From Xanthomonas maliensis (GTDB lineage: Bacteria; Pseudomonadota; Gammaproteobacteria; Xanthomonadales; Xanthomonadaceae): a stretch of 64,000 bases of DNA. The first letter of the stretch is position 1. Every line of letters begins with the position of its first letter. Of this stretch, positions 28,824 through 40,584 are shown piece by piece. The position numbers and the translations under genes are program-made. The notes beneath the pieces are model-generated. The model saw only the letters and a program-made list of their open reading frames with translations. It did no database searches and was not told where the DNA came from. The DNA lies in assembly GCF_009192945.1 (NCBI RefSeq), contig NZ_NSET01000030.1, forward strand, positions 29,182 through 93,181. Reading direction: 5' to 3'.

Positions 28824-30341
28824 ATGACCGAGCAGACTCCCGCGCCTCAGCCCCCCGTCGACGAGAACAGCCTCATCGCCGAGCGCCGCGCGAAACTGGG
28901 CACGCTGCGCGGGCAGGGGATCGCCTATCCCAACGACTTCGTCCGCGAACAATTCGCCGGCGACCTGCAGGCCGAGTTCGCCGATGCAGAGGCCTGGACG
29001 GCCGAAGCGCTGGAAGCCAGCGGGCGCACGGTCCGGATGGCCGGCCGGTTGATGGCCAAGCGGGTCATGGGCAAGGCCAGCTTCGCGCAGATCCAGGACG
29101 AGTCCGGCCGCGTCCAGCTGTTTCTGCAGGGCAATGTGCTCGGCGATGCCTACACCGCCTTCAAGGGCTGGGATGTCGGCGACATCGTCGCGGTGGAGGG
29201 CGGATTGACCCGCACCAAGACCGGCGAGCTGTCGGTCAAGGCGACCGCACTGCGGCTGCTGACCAAGTCGCTGCGGCCGTTGCCGGACAAGTGGCATGGC
29301 CTGGCCGACGTCGAGCAGCGCTATCGCCAGCGCTACGTCGACCTGATCGTGACCCCGGAGTCGCGCGAGGTCTTCATCAAGCGCTCCAAGATCATCCGCG
29401 CCATCCGCGCCTGGCTGGATACGCGCCGCTTCCTGGAAGTGGAGACGCCGATGATGCATTACATCCCCGGTGGCGCCACCGCCAAGCCGTTCACCACCCA
29501 TCACAACGCCCTGGACCTGGACCTGTACCTGCGGGTCGCGCCGGAGCTGTACCTGAAGCGGCTGGTGGTCGGGGGGCTGGAGCGGGTCTACGAAATCAAC
29601 CGCAATTTCCGTAACGAGGGGGTGTCGACCCGGCACAACCCCGAGTTCACCATGCTCGAGTTGTACGAGGCCTACGCCACCTACCACCAGATCATGGACC
29701 TGACCGAGCAGGTGATTCGCGACACCGCGCAGACGGTGCTGGGGACCACCGAGGTCAGCTGGGACGGGGCCGCCATCGATCTGACGCCGGCTTTCCGACG
29801 CTGGCGCATGGATGAGGCCGTTCGGCACCACAATCCCGAGATCAGTGCGGCCGACTGTACCGACCGCGCCGCACTGTTGCGGCACTGCGAGCGACTCAAG
29901 ATCAAGGTCAAGCCGTCCTACGGCTGGGGCAAGCTGCTGCTGGAGATCTTCGAGGCCACCGTCGAGCACACCCTGGTGCAGCCGACCTTCATCACCGACC
30001 ATCCGGTGGAGGTATCGCCGTTGGCGCGTGCCAGCGATACCGAGCCAGGCTACACCGATCGCTTCGAGCTGTTCATCAACGGCAAGGAGCTGGCCAACGG
30101 CTTTTCCGAGCTCAACGACCCGGAAGACCAGGCCGCGCGCTTCCAGGCGCAGGTCCAGGCCAAGGATGGCGGCGACGACGAGGCGATGCACTACGACGCC
30201 GACTATATCCGTGCCCTGGAGTACGGCATGGCACCGACCGGTGGGCTGGGCATCGGCATCGACCGCCTGGTGATGCTGCTGACCGGCAGCACCTCCATCC
30301 GCGATGTATTGCTGTTCCCCTATATGCGTCCGGAAGCCTGA
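28824..30341 (+). CDS. lysS: Lysyl-tRNA synthetase (class II)
   Basis: A 505-residue enzyme charging tRNA-Lys. An N-terminal OB anticodon-binding domain ([20 protein letters not shown]) precedes a class II catalytic core: motif 2 in [19 protein letters not shown] and motif 3 in [15 protein letters not shown]. Length is typical. The start at 28824 ([11 protein letters not shown]) begins conserved sequence; the open frame upstream to 28728 is not conserved. It lies 134 bases before rpfG; a T6 run follows its stop (30343-30348). Confidence 0.97.
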   Translation: MTEQTPAPQPPVDENSLIAERRAKLGTLRGQGIAYPNDFVREQFAGDLQAEFADAEAWTAEALEASGRTVRMAGRLMAKRVMGKASFAQIQDESGRVQLFLQGNVLGDAYTAFKGWDVGDIVAVEGGLTRTKTGELSVKATALRLLTKSLRPLPDKWHGLADVEQRYRQRYVDLIVTPESREVFIKRSKIIRAIRAWLDTRRFLEVETPMMHYIPGGATAKPFTTHHNALDLDLYLRVAPELYLKRLVVGGLERVYEINRNFRNEGVSTRHNPEFTMLELYEAYATYHQIMDLTEQVIRDTAQTVLGTTEVSWDGAAIDLTPAFRRWRMDEAVRHHNPEISAADCTDRAALLRHCERLKIKVKPSYGWGKLLLEIFEATVEHTLVQPTFITDHPVEVSPLARASDTEPGYTDRFELFINGKELANGFSELNDPEDQAARFQAQVQAKDGGDDEAMHYDADYIRALEYGMAPTGGLGIGIDRLVMLLTGSTSIRDVLLFPYMRPEA

Positions 30342-30474
30342 GTTTTTTCTGCCGACTGCGTGCCTACGGCACAGATACTGCATATGCTAGGGCGGAGCCC
30401 GGCGGTATCGCCGGGGAAGCTGGCCTAGGGGCCGGCGTGATGCTTCCGGGTCTGAAGACCGAGGAGGAACGGGT

Positions 30475-31611
30475 ATGCAGGATGTTTTAGGGGCGCCGGC
30501 GGGTGTATCGTCGGCTGACACATGGGGAAGCTGGTCGGCAAAGGCGGATCTGGGATTGAACATCGTCATCGTCGATGACCAGATGTCTGCGCGGACGATG
30601 CTGCGCCATGTCATCGAGGACATCGCACCGGAATTGAAGGTGCATGACTTCGGCGACCCGCTCGACGCGCTGGCCTGGTGCGAATCCGGGCAGGTCGACC
30701 TGTTGCTGCTGGACTATCGCATGCCCGGCATGGACGGGCTGGAGTTCGCGCGCCGGTTGCGCCGGCTGCCCAGCCATCGCGACATTCCCATCATCCTGAT
30801 CACCATCGTCGGTGACGAGCCCATCCGGCAGGCCGCGCTGGAGGCCGGGGTCATCGATTTCCTGGTCAAGCCGATCCGCCCGCGCGAGCTGCGGGCGCGC
30901 TGCTCCAACCTGTTGCAGCTGCGCCAGCAAAGCGAGAGCGTCAAGCAACGTGCGCTGTCGCTGGAGCAGCGCTTGCTGGCCAGCATGAACGAGGTCGAAG
31001 AGCGCGAGCGCGAGACGCTGTCGCGGCTGGCGCGTGCGATCGAGTACCGCGACGCGGGTACCAGTGCGTTTCTGGAGCGCATGTCGCACGTGGCCGGACT
31101 GATCGCCGAGCAATTGGGCCTGTCCGAAGAGGAGGTGCGCATCATCGAGATGGCCGCTCCGCTGCACGACATGGGCAAGATCGCCATCCCCGATGCGGTG
31201 CTGCTCAAGCCCGGCAAGCTCACCGACGACGAGATGAGCGTGATGCGACGCCATCCGCGCATCGGCTATGAACTGCTCAGCGGCAGCCAGAACCGTTTCA
31301 TCCAGGTCGGCGCGCTGATCGCCTTGCGCCATCACGAGCGTTACGACGGCAGTGGTTATCCCGATGGGCTGGTCGGCGAGGCGATTCCGCTGGAAGCGCG
31401 CATCGTCGCGGTGGCCGATGTCTTCGACGCCTTGTTGTCGGCGCGCCCGTACAAGGATGCCTGGACGATGGACGCTGCCTTGGCCTATCTCTATGCGCAA
31501 CGCGGTCGCCTGTTCGATCCGCGTTGCGTCGATGCCCTGTTGCGGGCGCGTCCGCAGCTGGAGCAGATCTGCGGCGAGTTCTCCACCGCATCGGCGCGCC
31601 CTGGGATGTGA
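30475..31611 (+). CDS. rpfG: RpfG, response regulator cyclic-di-GMP phosphodiesterase
   Basis: A 378-residue two-domain output of the DSF system. The receiver domain (about 28-145) has the phospho-acceptor Asp80 in LLLLDYRMPGMDG. The HD-GYP domain (about 180-370) has His231-Asp232 in LHDMGKIAIPD and the GYP loop HHERYDGSGYPDG. When phosphorylated by RpfC, RpfG degrades cyclic-di-GMP and so promotes virulence factor production and motility. A very strong ribosome site (AGGAGG, 7 bases before ATG) fits high expression. It is followed directly by rpfH and rpfC, forming the rpfGHC operon. Confidence 0.98.
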   Translation: MQDVLGAPAGVSSADTWGSWSAKADLGLNIVIVDDQMSARTMLRHVIEDIAPELKVHDFGDPLDALAWCESGQVDLLLLDYRMPGMDGLEFARRLRRLPSHRDIPIILITIVGDEPIRQAALEAGVIDFLVKPIRPRELRARCSNLLQLRQQSESVKQRALSLEQRLLASMNEVEERERETLSRLARAIEYRDAGTSAFLERMSHVAGLIAEQLGLSEEEVRIIEMAAPLHDMGKIAIPDAVLLKPGKLTDDEMSVMRRHPRIGYELLSGSQNRFIQVGALIALRHHERYDGSGYPDGLVGEAIPLEARIVAVADVFDALLSARPYKDAWTMDAALAYLYAQRGRLFDPRCVDALLRARPQLEQICGEFSTASARPGM

Positions 31612-31612
31612 A

Positions 31613-32206
31613 GTGAGGCGGGCGTGCCGGCAACTGAGCAATCGTCTGTCGGAGCGTTCCGATAGCGAGCATGTCCAGGCGTTGGTGCGCATGGCAATGA
31701 TCGCGCTGATCATCGCCTACACCGCAGCCTGCGCAGATCGCTGGCATCTGTCGGCGCAGCAGTGGCATCGCCTGCTGTGCCTGCTTGTGAGCGCGCAAGC
31801 CATGGCGATGATCATTTTCGCCTGCATCCTGATCCGGCCGCAGCGCTCGGACCTGCGCCGCAAGCTTGGCATGGTGTCCGACTATGGCCTGCTTGGCCTG
31901 GCGATGACTTGGCTCGGCGCTCCGATGGCCGGTCTGTATGTCGTGCTGTTGTGGGTGACCATCGGCAATGGGCTGCGTTTTGGGCGGCAGTGGCTGCAGA
32001 CGGCCGTCGCCATGGCAGTGCTCAGCTTCGGCAGTACGCTGGCCAACAGCCATTATTGGCAGCAGCAGCTGGAGCTGGGCCTCGCGCTGCTGGCGGCGCT
32101 GGTGGCGATCCCGCTGTCGTTGTCCGGGCGTCTGCAGGCTGCCGAGGCGCAGACGCCGCCGGAGGAATCCCAGGCGACGCCTTCATCGTCGCATCTACGC
32201 GTCTGA
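31613..32206 (+). CDS. rpfH: RpfH, membrane protein paralogous to the RpfC sensor domain
   Basis: A 197-residue protein starting at GTG one base after the rpfG stop. It has about four to five membrane segments and no kinase or output domain. It is clearly related to the N-terminal half of RpfC: RLSERSDSEHVQALVRM versus RLSGRPDSEHAQNLIRI, and VVLLWVTIGNGLRFG versus AVVMWVTIGNGLRYG. rpfH lies between rpfG and rpfC in some Xanthomonas and is missing in others; no essential role has been established. It ends 7 bases before the rpfC ATG. Confidence 0.93.
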   Translation: MRRACRQLSNRLSERSDSEHVQALVRMAMIALIIAYTAACADRWHLSAQQWHRLLCLLVSAQAMAMIIFACILIRPQRSDLRRKLGMVSDYGLLGLAMTWLGAPMAGLYVVLLWVTIGNGLRFGRQWLQTAVAMAVLSFGSTLANSHYWQQQLELGLALLAALVAIPLSLSGRLQAAEAQTPPEESQATPSSSHLRV

Positions 32207-32213
32207 GGAAGCT

Positions 32214-34397
32214 ATGAGCTCTCCGCTGCCCTGGTTGAAACAGCGCCTGTCCGGACGCCCGGATAGCGAACATGCGCAGAACCTGATCCGCATCATCATC
32301 ACCACGCTGTTCATTTCCTACCTGGGCTGGCGTTACCAGCAGACCCACGGCGACACCTTGGTGGCGACCTGGTTGATCCTGATGGGCGAGCTGCTGGTCG
32401 CGCTCGGACTGATGGTTGCGATCCTGCTGCGTCCGCAGGTGTCCCATCTGCGGCGCGTGATCGGCATGCTGCTGGACTACGTCAGCATGGGCGCGATCAT
32501 GGCGATCCAGGGCGAGCCGGCCTCGCCGCTGTACGCGGTGGTCATGTGGGTGACCATCGGCAACGGCCTGCGCTATGGCAGCAACTATCTGCGTACCGCG
32601 ACCGCGATGGGGAGCATGAGCTTTCTGGTCGCGATCCTGGTGTCCCCATACTGGAAAGACAATCCATATCTCAGCTGGGGATTGTGGCTGGGCCTGATCG
32701 CGGTGCCGCTGTACTTCGATTCGCTGCTGCGCGCGATGACGCGTGCGGTTCGCGAAGCGCGCCATGCCAACCAGGCCAAGAGCCGCTTCCTGGCCAACAT
32801 GAGCCACGAATTCCGCACGCCGCTCAATGGTTTGTCCGGCATGACCGAGGTGCTGGCCACCACGCGCCTGGATGCCGAACAGAAGGAATGCCTCAACACC
32901 ATCCAGGCCTCCGCGCGCAGCCTGCTGTCGTTGGTGGAGGAGGTGCTGGACATCTCGGCGATCGAGGCGGGCAAGATCCGCATCGATCATCACGACTTCT
33001 CGCTGCAGGACTTGCTGGCATCGGTGAACCTGATTCTGCAGCCGCAGGCCAGTAGTCGCGCGCTGGACTATCGCGCCGAGGTGGCCGACGACCTGCCCGA
33101 CCGCCTGCACGGCGACAGTGGTCACCTGCGACAGGTGCTACTCAATATCGCCGGCAATGCGGTCAAGTTCACCGAGCAAGGGCATGTATGGGTGCGCGTC
33201 AGCCGGGTTGGCGGCATCAGCGAGACATCGCTGCGCCTGCGGTTCGAGGTCGAAGATACCGGCATCGGCGTGCCGCTGGAGATGCGCCCGCGGTTGTTCG
33301 AGGCCTTCGAGCAGGCCGATGTCGGCCTGTCGCGTCGCTACGAAGGAACCGGCCTGGGGACGACGATCGCCAAGGGGTTGGTGGAGGCCATGGGCGGCGC
33401 CATTGGCTTCAGCGAGAATCGGCCCAACGGCAGCGTGTTCTGGTTCGAACTGCCGATGCGCATCGCGGCAGCAACCGCGGCCTCGGCCTCGGAGGCGGCG
33501 CCGGCCGGCGTGCTGCTCGATGCGCCCGATGAGCTCGAGTCTTCCAACGTCATCGCATTTTCCAACCCGTTCTTGCGCCATCGCGCCCGTGTGCGCAGCA
33601 TGCGCTTGTTGGTGGCCGACGACCATGGGGCCAACCGCATGGTGCTGCAGCGCCTGTTGGAAAAGGCCGGCCACCGCGTGACCTGCGTCAATGGCGGCGA
33701 GCAGGTGCTGGACGCGATCGCGCAAGAGGATTTCGACGGCATCATCGTCGACCTGCACATGCCGGGCATGAGTGGCCTGGACATGCTCAAGCAGCTGCGG
33801 GTGATGCATGCCAGTGGCATGCGCTATACGCCGGTGGTGGTGCTCAGCGCTGACGTGACGCCGGAAGCGATCCGCAGCTGCGAGCAGGCAGGGGCGCGCG
33901 CTTTCCTGGCCAAACCGGTCGTCGCGACGCGCCTGCTGGATACCGTCGCTGATCTGGCTGCCAGCACGCGACAGTTGGCGACGCCAGCGGTTGCCGCGCA
34001 GGGGCCGACAGCCGTGGAGGGGGTGCTCGATGCCAGTGTGCTCGACGAGCTGGCGTCGCTGGGCATGGGCGATGAATTCGAGCGCCAGTTCGTCCGCCAG
34101 TGCCTGGAGGACGCGCACAACTGCGTGCTGGCCATCGACCGCGATGGCAGCCGCGCTGATTGGGAACAACTGCGCGAGAGTGCCCATGCCTTGCGCGGCG
34201 TGGCCAGCAACCTTGGGCTCGCCCAACTGGCGGCCAGCGGCGGCGAACTGATGCGGCACGCCGACTGGCAACTGCAGGCCGAGTGGCGGCAGCGGGTCAA
34301 GGTCCTGCACGAGCAGCTGGCGGCAGGAAAGGATGCACTCGACGCACGCATGCAGCGCGTCAAGGACGACGAGTGCTCCCCCCGTAGTCGCGAGTGA
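32214..34397 (+). CDS. rpfC: RpfC, DSF-sensing hybrid histidine kinase
   Basis: A 727-residue hybrid sensor kinase. A five-helix membrane input domain (about 20-170) is followed by HisKA with phospho-His198 in FLANMSHEFRTPLNGL and an HATPase with EDTGIGVP and GTGLGTTIAKG. A receiver with Asp513 in IIVDLHMPGMSG and a C-terminal Hpt domain with His658 in ESAHALRGVASN complete it. RpfC detects the fatty-acid signal, relays phosphate to RpfG, and at low cell density its receiver binds and restrains RpfF. All relay residues are intact. It converges on rpfF with a 12-base gap. Confidence 0.98.
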   Translation: MSSPLPWLKQRLSGRPDSEHAQNLIRIIITTLFISYLGWRYQQTHGDTLVATWLILMGELLVALGLMVAILLRPQVSHLRRVIGMLLDYVSMGAIMAIQGEPASPLYAVVMWVTIGNGLRYGSNYLRTATAMGSMSFLVAILVSPYWKDNPYLSWGLWLGLIAVPLYFDSLLRAMTRAVREARHANQAKSRFLANMSHEFRTPLNGLSGMTEVLATTRLDAEQKECLNTIQASARSLLSLVEEVLDISAIEAGKIRIDHHDFSLQDLLASVNLILQPQASSRALDYRAEVADDLPDRLHGDSGHLRQVLLNIAGNAVKFTEQGHVWVRVSRVGGISETSLRLRFEVEDTGIGVPLEMRPRLFEAFEQADVGLSRRYEGTGLGTTIAKGLVEAMGGAIGFSENRPNGSVFWFELPMRIAAATAASASEAAPAGVLLDAPDELESSNVIAFSNPFLRHRARVRSMRLLVADDHGANRMVLQRLLEKAGHRVTCVNGGEQVLDAIAQEDFDGIIVDLHMPGMSGLDMLKQLRVMHASGMRYTPVVVLSADVTPEAIRSCEQAGARAFLAKPVVATRLLDTVADLAASTRQLATPAVAAQGPTAVEGVLDASVLDELASLGMGDEFERQFVRQCLEDAHNCVLAIDRDGSRADWEQLRESAHALRGVASNLGLAQLAASGGELMRHADWQLQAEWRQRVKVLHEQLAAGKDALDARMQRVKDDECSPRSRE

Positions 34398-34409
34398 GGA
34401 CGCGGGCGC

Positions 34410-35279
34410 TCAGTCCACATCGGTGCCGGAGCGACGCGATTGTGCGCGGACCAACCGGTCCATGGTCCGCAGCGACTTGTCGCCCAGCTGCATCGCGGTG
34501 TCTACCCAGATTTCGGTGATGCGCATCATTTCCTCCAGCGGGACCGCAGTGGTGATCTCACGGACCTGTTGCATCGCTGCCCAGGCATGCGGGGTGCGCT
34601 TGCTTTCGCGGATGACCTGTTCCACGGCGGCAACTCCCTGACCGCGCGGAACCACGCGATCGACCAGGCCCATCGCATGCAGTTCTTCGGCCGAATAGAG
34701 GTTGCCCTCGAGCATCAGCCGCTGCGCCACCTGCGGACTGACGCGCTGGCACATGAAGGAATAGGCGCCCATGCCCGGGAACAGGTCGAACAACACCTCG
34801 GGCAAGCCCATCATCGCGCCTTCTTCGGCGACGATGGTGTGGCAGCTCAAGGCCGCCTCGAAGCCGCCGCCCAAGGCATTGCCTTGCACCAAGGCGATGC
34901 TGTGGGCACGCGCCCCCAGGCCCACATGGAAAGCGTGCACGCCACGCACGCAGCGTTGGGCGTAGTCCAGCAGGCGGGCACGGTCGCCCTCGCGGATCAG
35001 TTGGCAGAATAGGGCCAGGTCGCCGCCGAGATTGAAGACATCGCTGTCGGAGGCCAGCACCACATGCGGCGACAGCACGCCAGCATTGCTCAGGCGCTGC
35101 CCCAGCTGCTGCTGGTAGCTCACGATGTCGTCGACCAGGCGCGACGAGAAACAGGCGCGCCCCGGGTGGGTGGCCAGATCCGCGTGCATGTGGATCCAAT
35201 AGACGTCGCGTTGCGTCTCCTCGATGACGCGAAGGGTAGGGCCGGTATTGCTGCGCAGGAAGGGCTGGACTGCTGACAT
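34410..35279 (-). CDS. rpfF: RpfF, DSF synthase (enoyl-CoA hydratase/thioesterase)
   Basis: A 289-residue crotonase-family enzyme that makes cis-2-unsaturated fatty-acid signals (DSF) from 3-hydroxyacyl-ACP by dehydration and thioester cleavage. The two catalytic glutamates are present exactly where expected: Glu141 in GGGFEAALSCH and Glu161 in GLPEVLFDLFPGMG. The start at 35279 (MSAVQPFLRS) matches the family; the upstream open frame to 35417 is leader. The ribosome site ACGGAG is 7 bases before the ATG and can pair with an upstream TTCTCCGT; a terminator-like hairpin separates it from rpfB. Confidence 0.98.
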   Translation of the reverse strand: MSAVQPFLRSNTGPTLRVIEETQRDVYWIHMHADLATHPGRACFSSRLVDDIVSYQQQLGQRLSNAGVLSPHVVLASDSDVFNLGGDLALFCQLIREGDRARLLDYAQRCVRGVHAFHVGLGARAHSIALVQGNALGGGFEAALSCHTIVAEEGAMMGLPEVLFDLFPGMGAYSFMCQRVSPQVAQRLMLEGNLYSAEELHAMGLVDRVVPRGQGVAAVEQVIRESKRTPHAWAAMQQVREITTAVPLEEMMRITEIWVDTAMQLGDKSLRTMDRLVRAQSRRSGTDVD

Positions 35280-35284
35280 GGTAA

Positions 35285-35327
35285 TTCTCCGTAAGACCGT
35301 CCGGCCGGTCGCCTTGCGGACGGAGAA
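35285..35327 (-). promoter_or_regulatory. Potential SD-sequestering hairpin in the rpfF leader
   Basis: On the rpfF strand, TTCTCCGT (35327-35320) is perfectly complementary to ACGGAGAA (35292-35285), which contains the ribosome-binding site, giving an 8-bp stem that would hide it. A competing 7-bp stem, CCGTCCG (35323-35317) with CGGACGG (35303-35297), reuses the upstream arm and would free the site. The two folds are mutually exclusive. Function is inference. Confidence 0.45.
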
Positions 35328-35359
35328 GTGAAGAAGAGGTAAGCGTGCGCCGACGGTGG

Positions 35360-35411
35360 ATTCTATGCGTGCAAAAGCAAACGCCCGCAAGGCCTTGTGG
35401 CATTGCGGGCG
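35360..35411 (-). terminator. Terminator-like hairpin between rpfB and rpfF, with a rpfF -10 element after it
   Basis: CGCCCGCAA (transcribed first, 35411-35403) pairs perfectly with TTGCGGGCG (35390-35382) around 12 bases, followed on the same strand by TTTGCTTTTGC. That is intrinsic-terminator architecture. Immediately downstream, TAGAAT (35365-35360) is a plausible -10 for a separate rpfF promoter. RpfBF co-transcription would then be partial. Confidence 0.6.
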
Positions 35412-35456
35412 CGGCATCGTTACGGCTGAGCCTGGCTCCGGCCGTGGTAGAACCGA

Positions 35457-37139
35457 TTAGGTTTTGGAGGTATCCCGCAGCTCGCGCCGCAGGATCTTGC
35501 CCACGTTGGTCTTGGGCAGTTCCTTGCGGAACTCGATCACGCGCGGTTGCTTGTAGCCGGTCAGGTTGGCGCGCGCATGCGCCTTGACGTCTTCTGCGGT
35601 AAGCGCCGGGTCCTTCTTGACGATCACCACCTTGACGATCTCGCCGGACTTCTCGTCCGGCATGCCGACCGCCGCGACCTCCAGCACGCCAGGCAGCGCG
35701 GCGATCACGTCCTCGATCTCGTTGGGGTACACATTGAAACCGGAGACCAGGATCATGTCCTTCTTGCGATCGACGATATAGACGAAGCCTTGTTCGTCCA
35801 TGCGTGCGATGTCGCCGGTGTGCAGCCAGCCGTCGGCATCCATCACCTTGGCCGTCTCGTCCGGCTTCTTCCAATAGCCCTTCATCACCTGCGGGCCCTT
35901 GATGCACAACTCACCGATCTCGCCGAGCGGCAGGACGTTGCCGTCGTCGTCCTTGATGCAGGCGTCGGTGGAGGGAATCGGCAAGCCGATCGAACCGTTG
36001 TAGTCCTTCAGGTCCAGCGGATTCATGCAGGCAGCCGGCGAAGTCTCGGTCAGGCCGTAGGCTTCCACCAGCGTCAGGCCGGTCACCTGTTTCCAACGCT
36101 CGGCGACCGACCGCTGTACAGCCATGCCGCCGCCGAGGCTCATCTTGAGCGAGGAGAAGTCGATCTGGTCGAAGCCGGGCGTGTTGAGCAAGCCGTTGAA
36201 CAAGGTATTGACGCCAGTGAAGGCGGTGAAGCGGGTCTTCTTCAATTCCTTGACGAAGCCCGGCATGTCGCGCGGATTGCTGATCAGGTGATTGCAGCCG
36301 CCGATCTTCATGAAGACCAGGCCGTTCGCGGTCAGCGCGAAGATGTGATACAGCGGCAAGGCGGTAATGACGACCTCGTTGCCTTCTTCCAGCTTGCCGG
36401 TGCTCGCCAGCCATTGGTGCGCCTGCTGCATGTTGGCGACCAGGTTGCGATGGGTGAGCATCGCGCCCTTGGCCACCCCGGTCGTGCCGCCGGTGTATTG
36501 CAGGAAGGCGATGTCGTCGGACTCGATCTGCACGCTCGGCACACGGTGCTTGCGGCCCAGCGCCAGCGCCTCACGGAAGCGAATCGCGCCCGGAATGCGG
36601 TATTCCGGCACCAGCTTCTTGACGTACTTGACGACGAAGTTGACCAGCGCCGCTTTCGGGAAGCCCAGCATGTCGCCCAGGCCGGTGGTGATCACCTGCT
36701 TGATCGGCGTGTCGGCGACGACTTGCTGCACGGTGGTGCCGAAGTTGTCGATGACCACCAGCACGCTGGCGCCGGAATCGACCAATTGGTGCTTCAGCTC
36801 GCGCGCGGTGTACAGCGGGTTGACGTTCACCACGGTCAGCCCGGCGCGCAAGATCCCGAAGGTGGCGATCGGATATTGCAGGCAGTTGGGCATCATCAAG
36901 GCGACGCGGTCGCCTTTCTTCAACTGCAACTCGCCGAGCAGATAGCCGGCGAACTGGTCCACCAGCGCATCGGTCTCGCGATACGTCAGGGTCTTGCCGA
37001 AGCTGTGATAGGCCGGCCGGTCGCTGAAGCGTGCCGCTGACGTGGCGAAGACTTCGGACACCGTGCGGAACTGGCCCATGTCCACTTCGGCCCCGACACC
37101 GGCCGGATAACTTTGCAACCAAGGACGTACCTGACTCAT
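35457..37139 (-). CDS. rpfB: RpfB, long-chain fatty acyl-CoA ligase of the DSF system
   Basis: A 560-residue adenylate-forming enzyme. The AMP-binding P-loop is QYTGGTTGVAKGAM (about 215-228), with the later YGLTETSPA and GWLHTGDIARMDEQG motifs and the C-terminal lysine region YKQPRVIEFRKELPKTNVGK. RpfB activates free fatty acids to CoA thioesters and in Xanthomonas promotes DSF turnover. Length equals that of the X. campestris protein. The ribosome site is a GGAGGGGGGGCAG tract immediately before the ATG, including a run of seven G. The upstream 37140-37631 stretch contains no gene. Confidence 0.97.
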   Translation of the reverse strand: MSQVRPWLQSYPAGVGAEVDMGQFRTVSEVFATSAARFSDRPAYHSFGKTLTYRETDALVDQFAGYLLGELQLKKGDRVALMMPNCLQYPIATFGILRAGLTVVNVNPLYTARELKHQLVDSGASVLVVIDNFGTTVQQVVADTPIKQVITTGLGDMLGFPKAALVNFVVKYVKKLVPEYRIPGAIRFREALALGRKHRVPSVQIESDDIAFLQYTGGTTGVAKGAMLTHRNLVANMQQAHQWLASTGKLEEGNEVVITALPLYHIFALTANGLVFMKIGGCNHLISNPRDMPGFVKELKKTRFTAFTGVNTLFNGLLNTPGFDQIDFSSLKMSLGGGMAVQRSVAERWKQVTGLTLVEAYGLTETSPAACMNPLDLKDYNGSIGLPIPSTDACIKDDDGNVLPLGEIGELCIKGPQVMKGYWKKPDETAKVMDADGWLHTGDIARMDEQGFVYIVDRKKDMILVSGFNVYPNEIEDVIAALPGVLEVAAVGMPDEKSGEIVKVVIVKKDPALTAEDVKAHARANLTGYKQPRVIEFRKELPKTNVGKILRRELRDTSKT

Positions 37140-37631
37140 CTGCCCCCCCTCCAGGGAATTCGGTTCGCGCTGCGTGTTCCACGACATCGCAGCTGCGGCC
37201 AGCATACCGTCATGAATGGAAAAGGCGAAGCGTGACGCGCAGCGGCATTTCCGAACGCGATCCAGGGTGGTGGCCGATCCCGCTACCCATCCTGGCGAGG
37301 GCAGGGCATCGCCGTCGCCGTCGCAAGGGACTGATCACCGGCAACAGCGGCGCAAGAGGCGATGCGTCGGGCAAGCGCGTGTGTGCCACATCGCTCCCGA
37401 TGGGCGGCGCCACCGGGCGTTAGTCCTCGCCGGCGCGCTTTGCGTCTCATCGAGCGCTGCTGATCGCGCGCAATGCGCGCGGATCGTCGCCAGTCGCGGC
37501 CACGCGACAGGGCGTTGTGCGGTCGCGTGGTTTGGTTTGTTTCCGCCAGCCCGGCTTGGGGAATGCGTGTGTCACCCGCCGTCGTGAGGGTGTGGCCGCG
37601 GTGGCCATCCCCCTGGGAGGCCGTCGGCAGT
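37140..37631. other. Intergenic region upstream of rpfB, no gene seen
   Basis: About 490 bases between the rpfB start and the acnA terminator. Open frames here on either strand show no recognisable protein. It holds the rpfB promoter, with a weak candidate -10 TATGCT on the minus strand about 70 bases before the ATG, and a few inverted repeats, for example CCACGCGAC with GTCGCGTGG near 37500-37530. No RNA gene was recognised. Confidence 0.5.
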
Positions 37632-37661
37632 GCCCTGATCGCCGACGAAGGCGATCAGGGC
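37632..37661 (-). terminator. Terminator hairpin of acnA
   Basis: GCCCTGATCGCC and GGCGATCAGGGC form a perfect 12-bp stem with a 6-base loop, 9 bases after the acnA stop on the minus strand. No T-run follows. Confidence 0.65.
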
Positions 37662-37669
37662 AACCGGCA

Positions 37670-40438
<2,769 letters not shown>

Positions 40439-40522
40439 TGCATTGCTCCCATGGCGTCGAGGCTTAGGTCACCCACCATTCTGAGCGATTCAGTGTGTAC
40501 AGACGGTGTGTCCAAGGGCATC

Positions 40523-40558
40523 CGTACGCTTGAGTACGACGGTCTAGGTACGTAAAAT
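40523..40558 (+). promoter_or_regulatory. vapBC promoter with overlapping palindrome
   Basis: TTGAGT (40530-40535) and TAAAAT (40553-40558) are separated by exactly 17 bases, a good sigma-70 promoter in front of vapB. The palindrome CGTAC-N6-GTACG (40523-40538) covers the -35 box and would suit autorepression by the VapB/VapBC complex. A further GGTACG lies within the spacer. Confidence 0.6.
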
Positions 40559-40584
40559 CCATGCATACTTTCTGGAGCATGCCC

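Noticed and set aside
27612..30383. A 923-codon minus-strand frame over prfB and lysS
   Set aside because: Antisense shadow of two well-conserved genes; composition-driven.
37140..37669. A hidden gene or RNA between rpfB and acnA
   Set aside because: Open frames there have no signal peptide, domain or ribosome site, and no tRNA-like fold was found.
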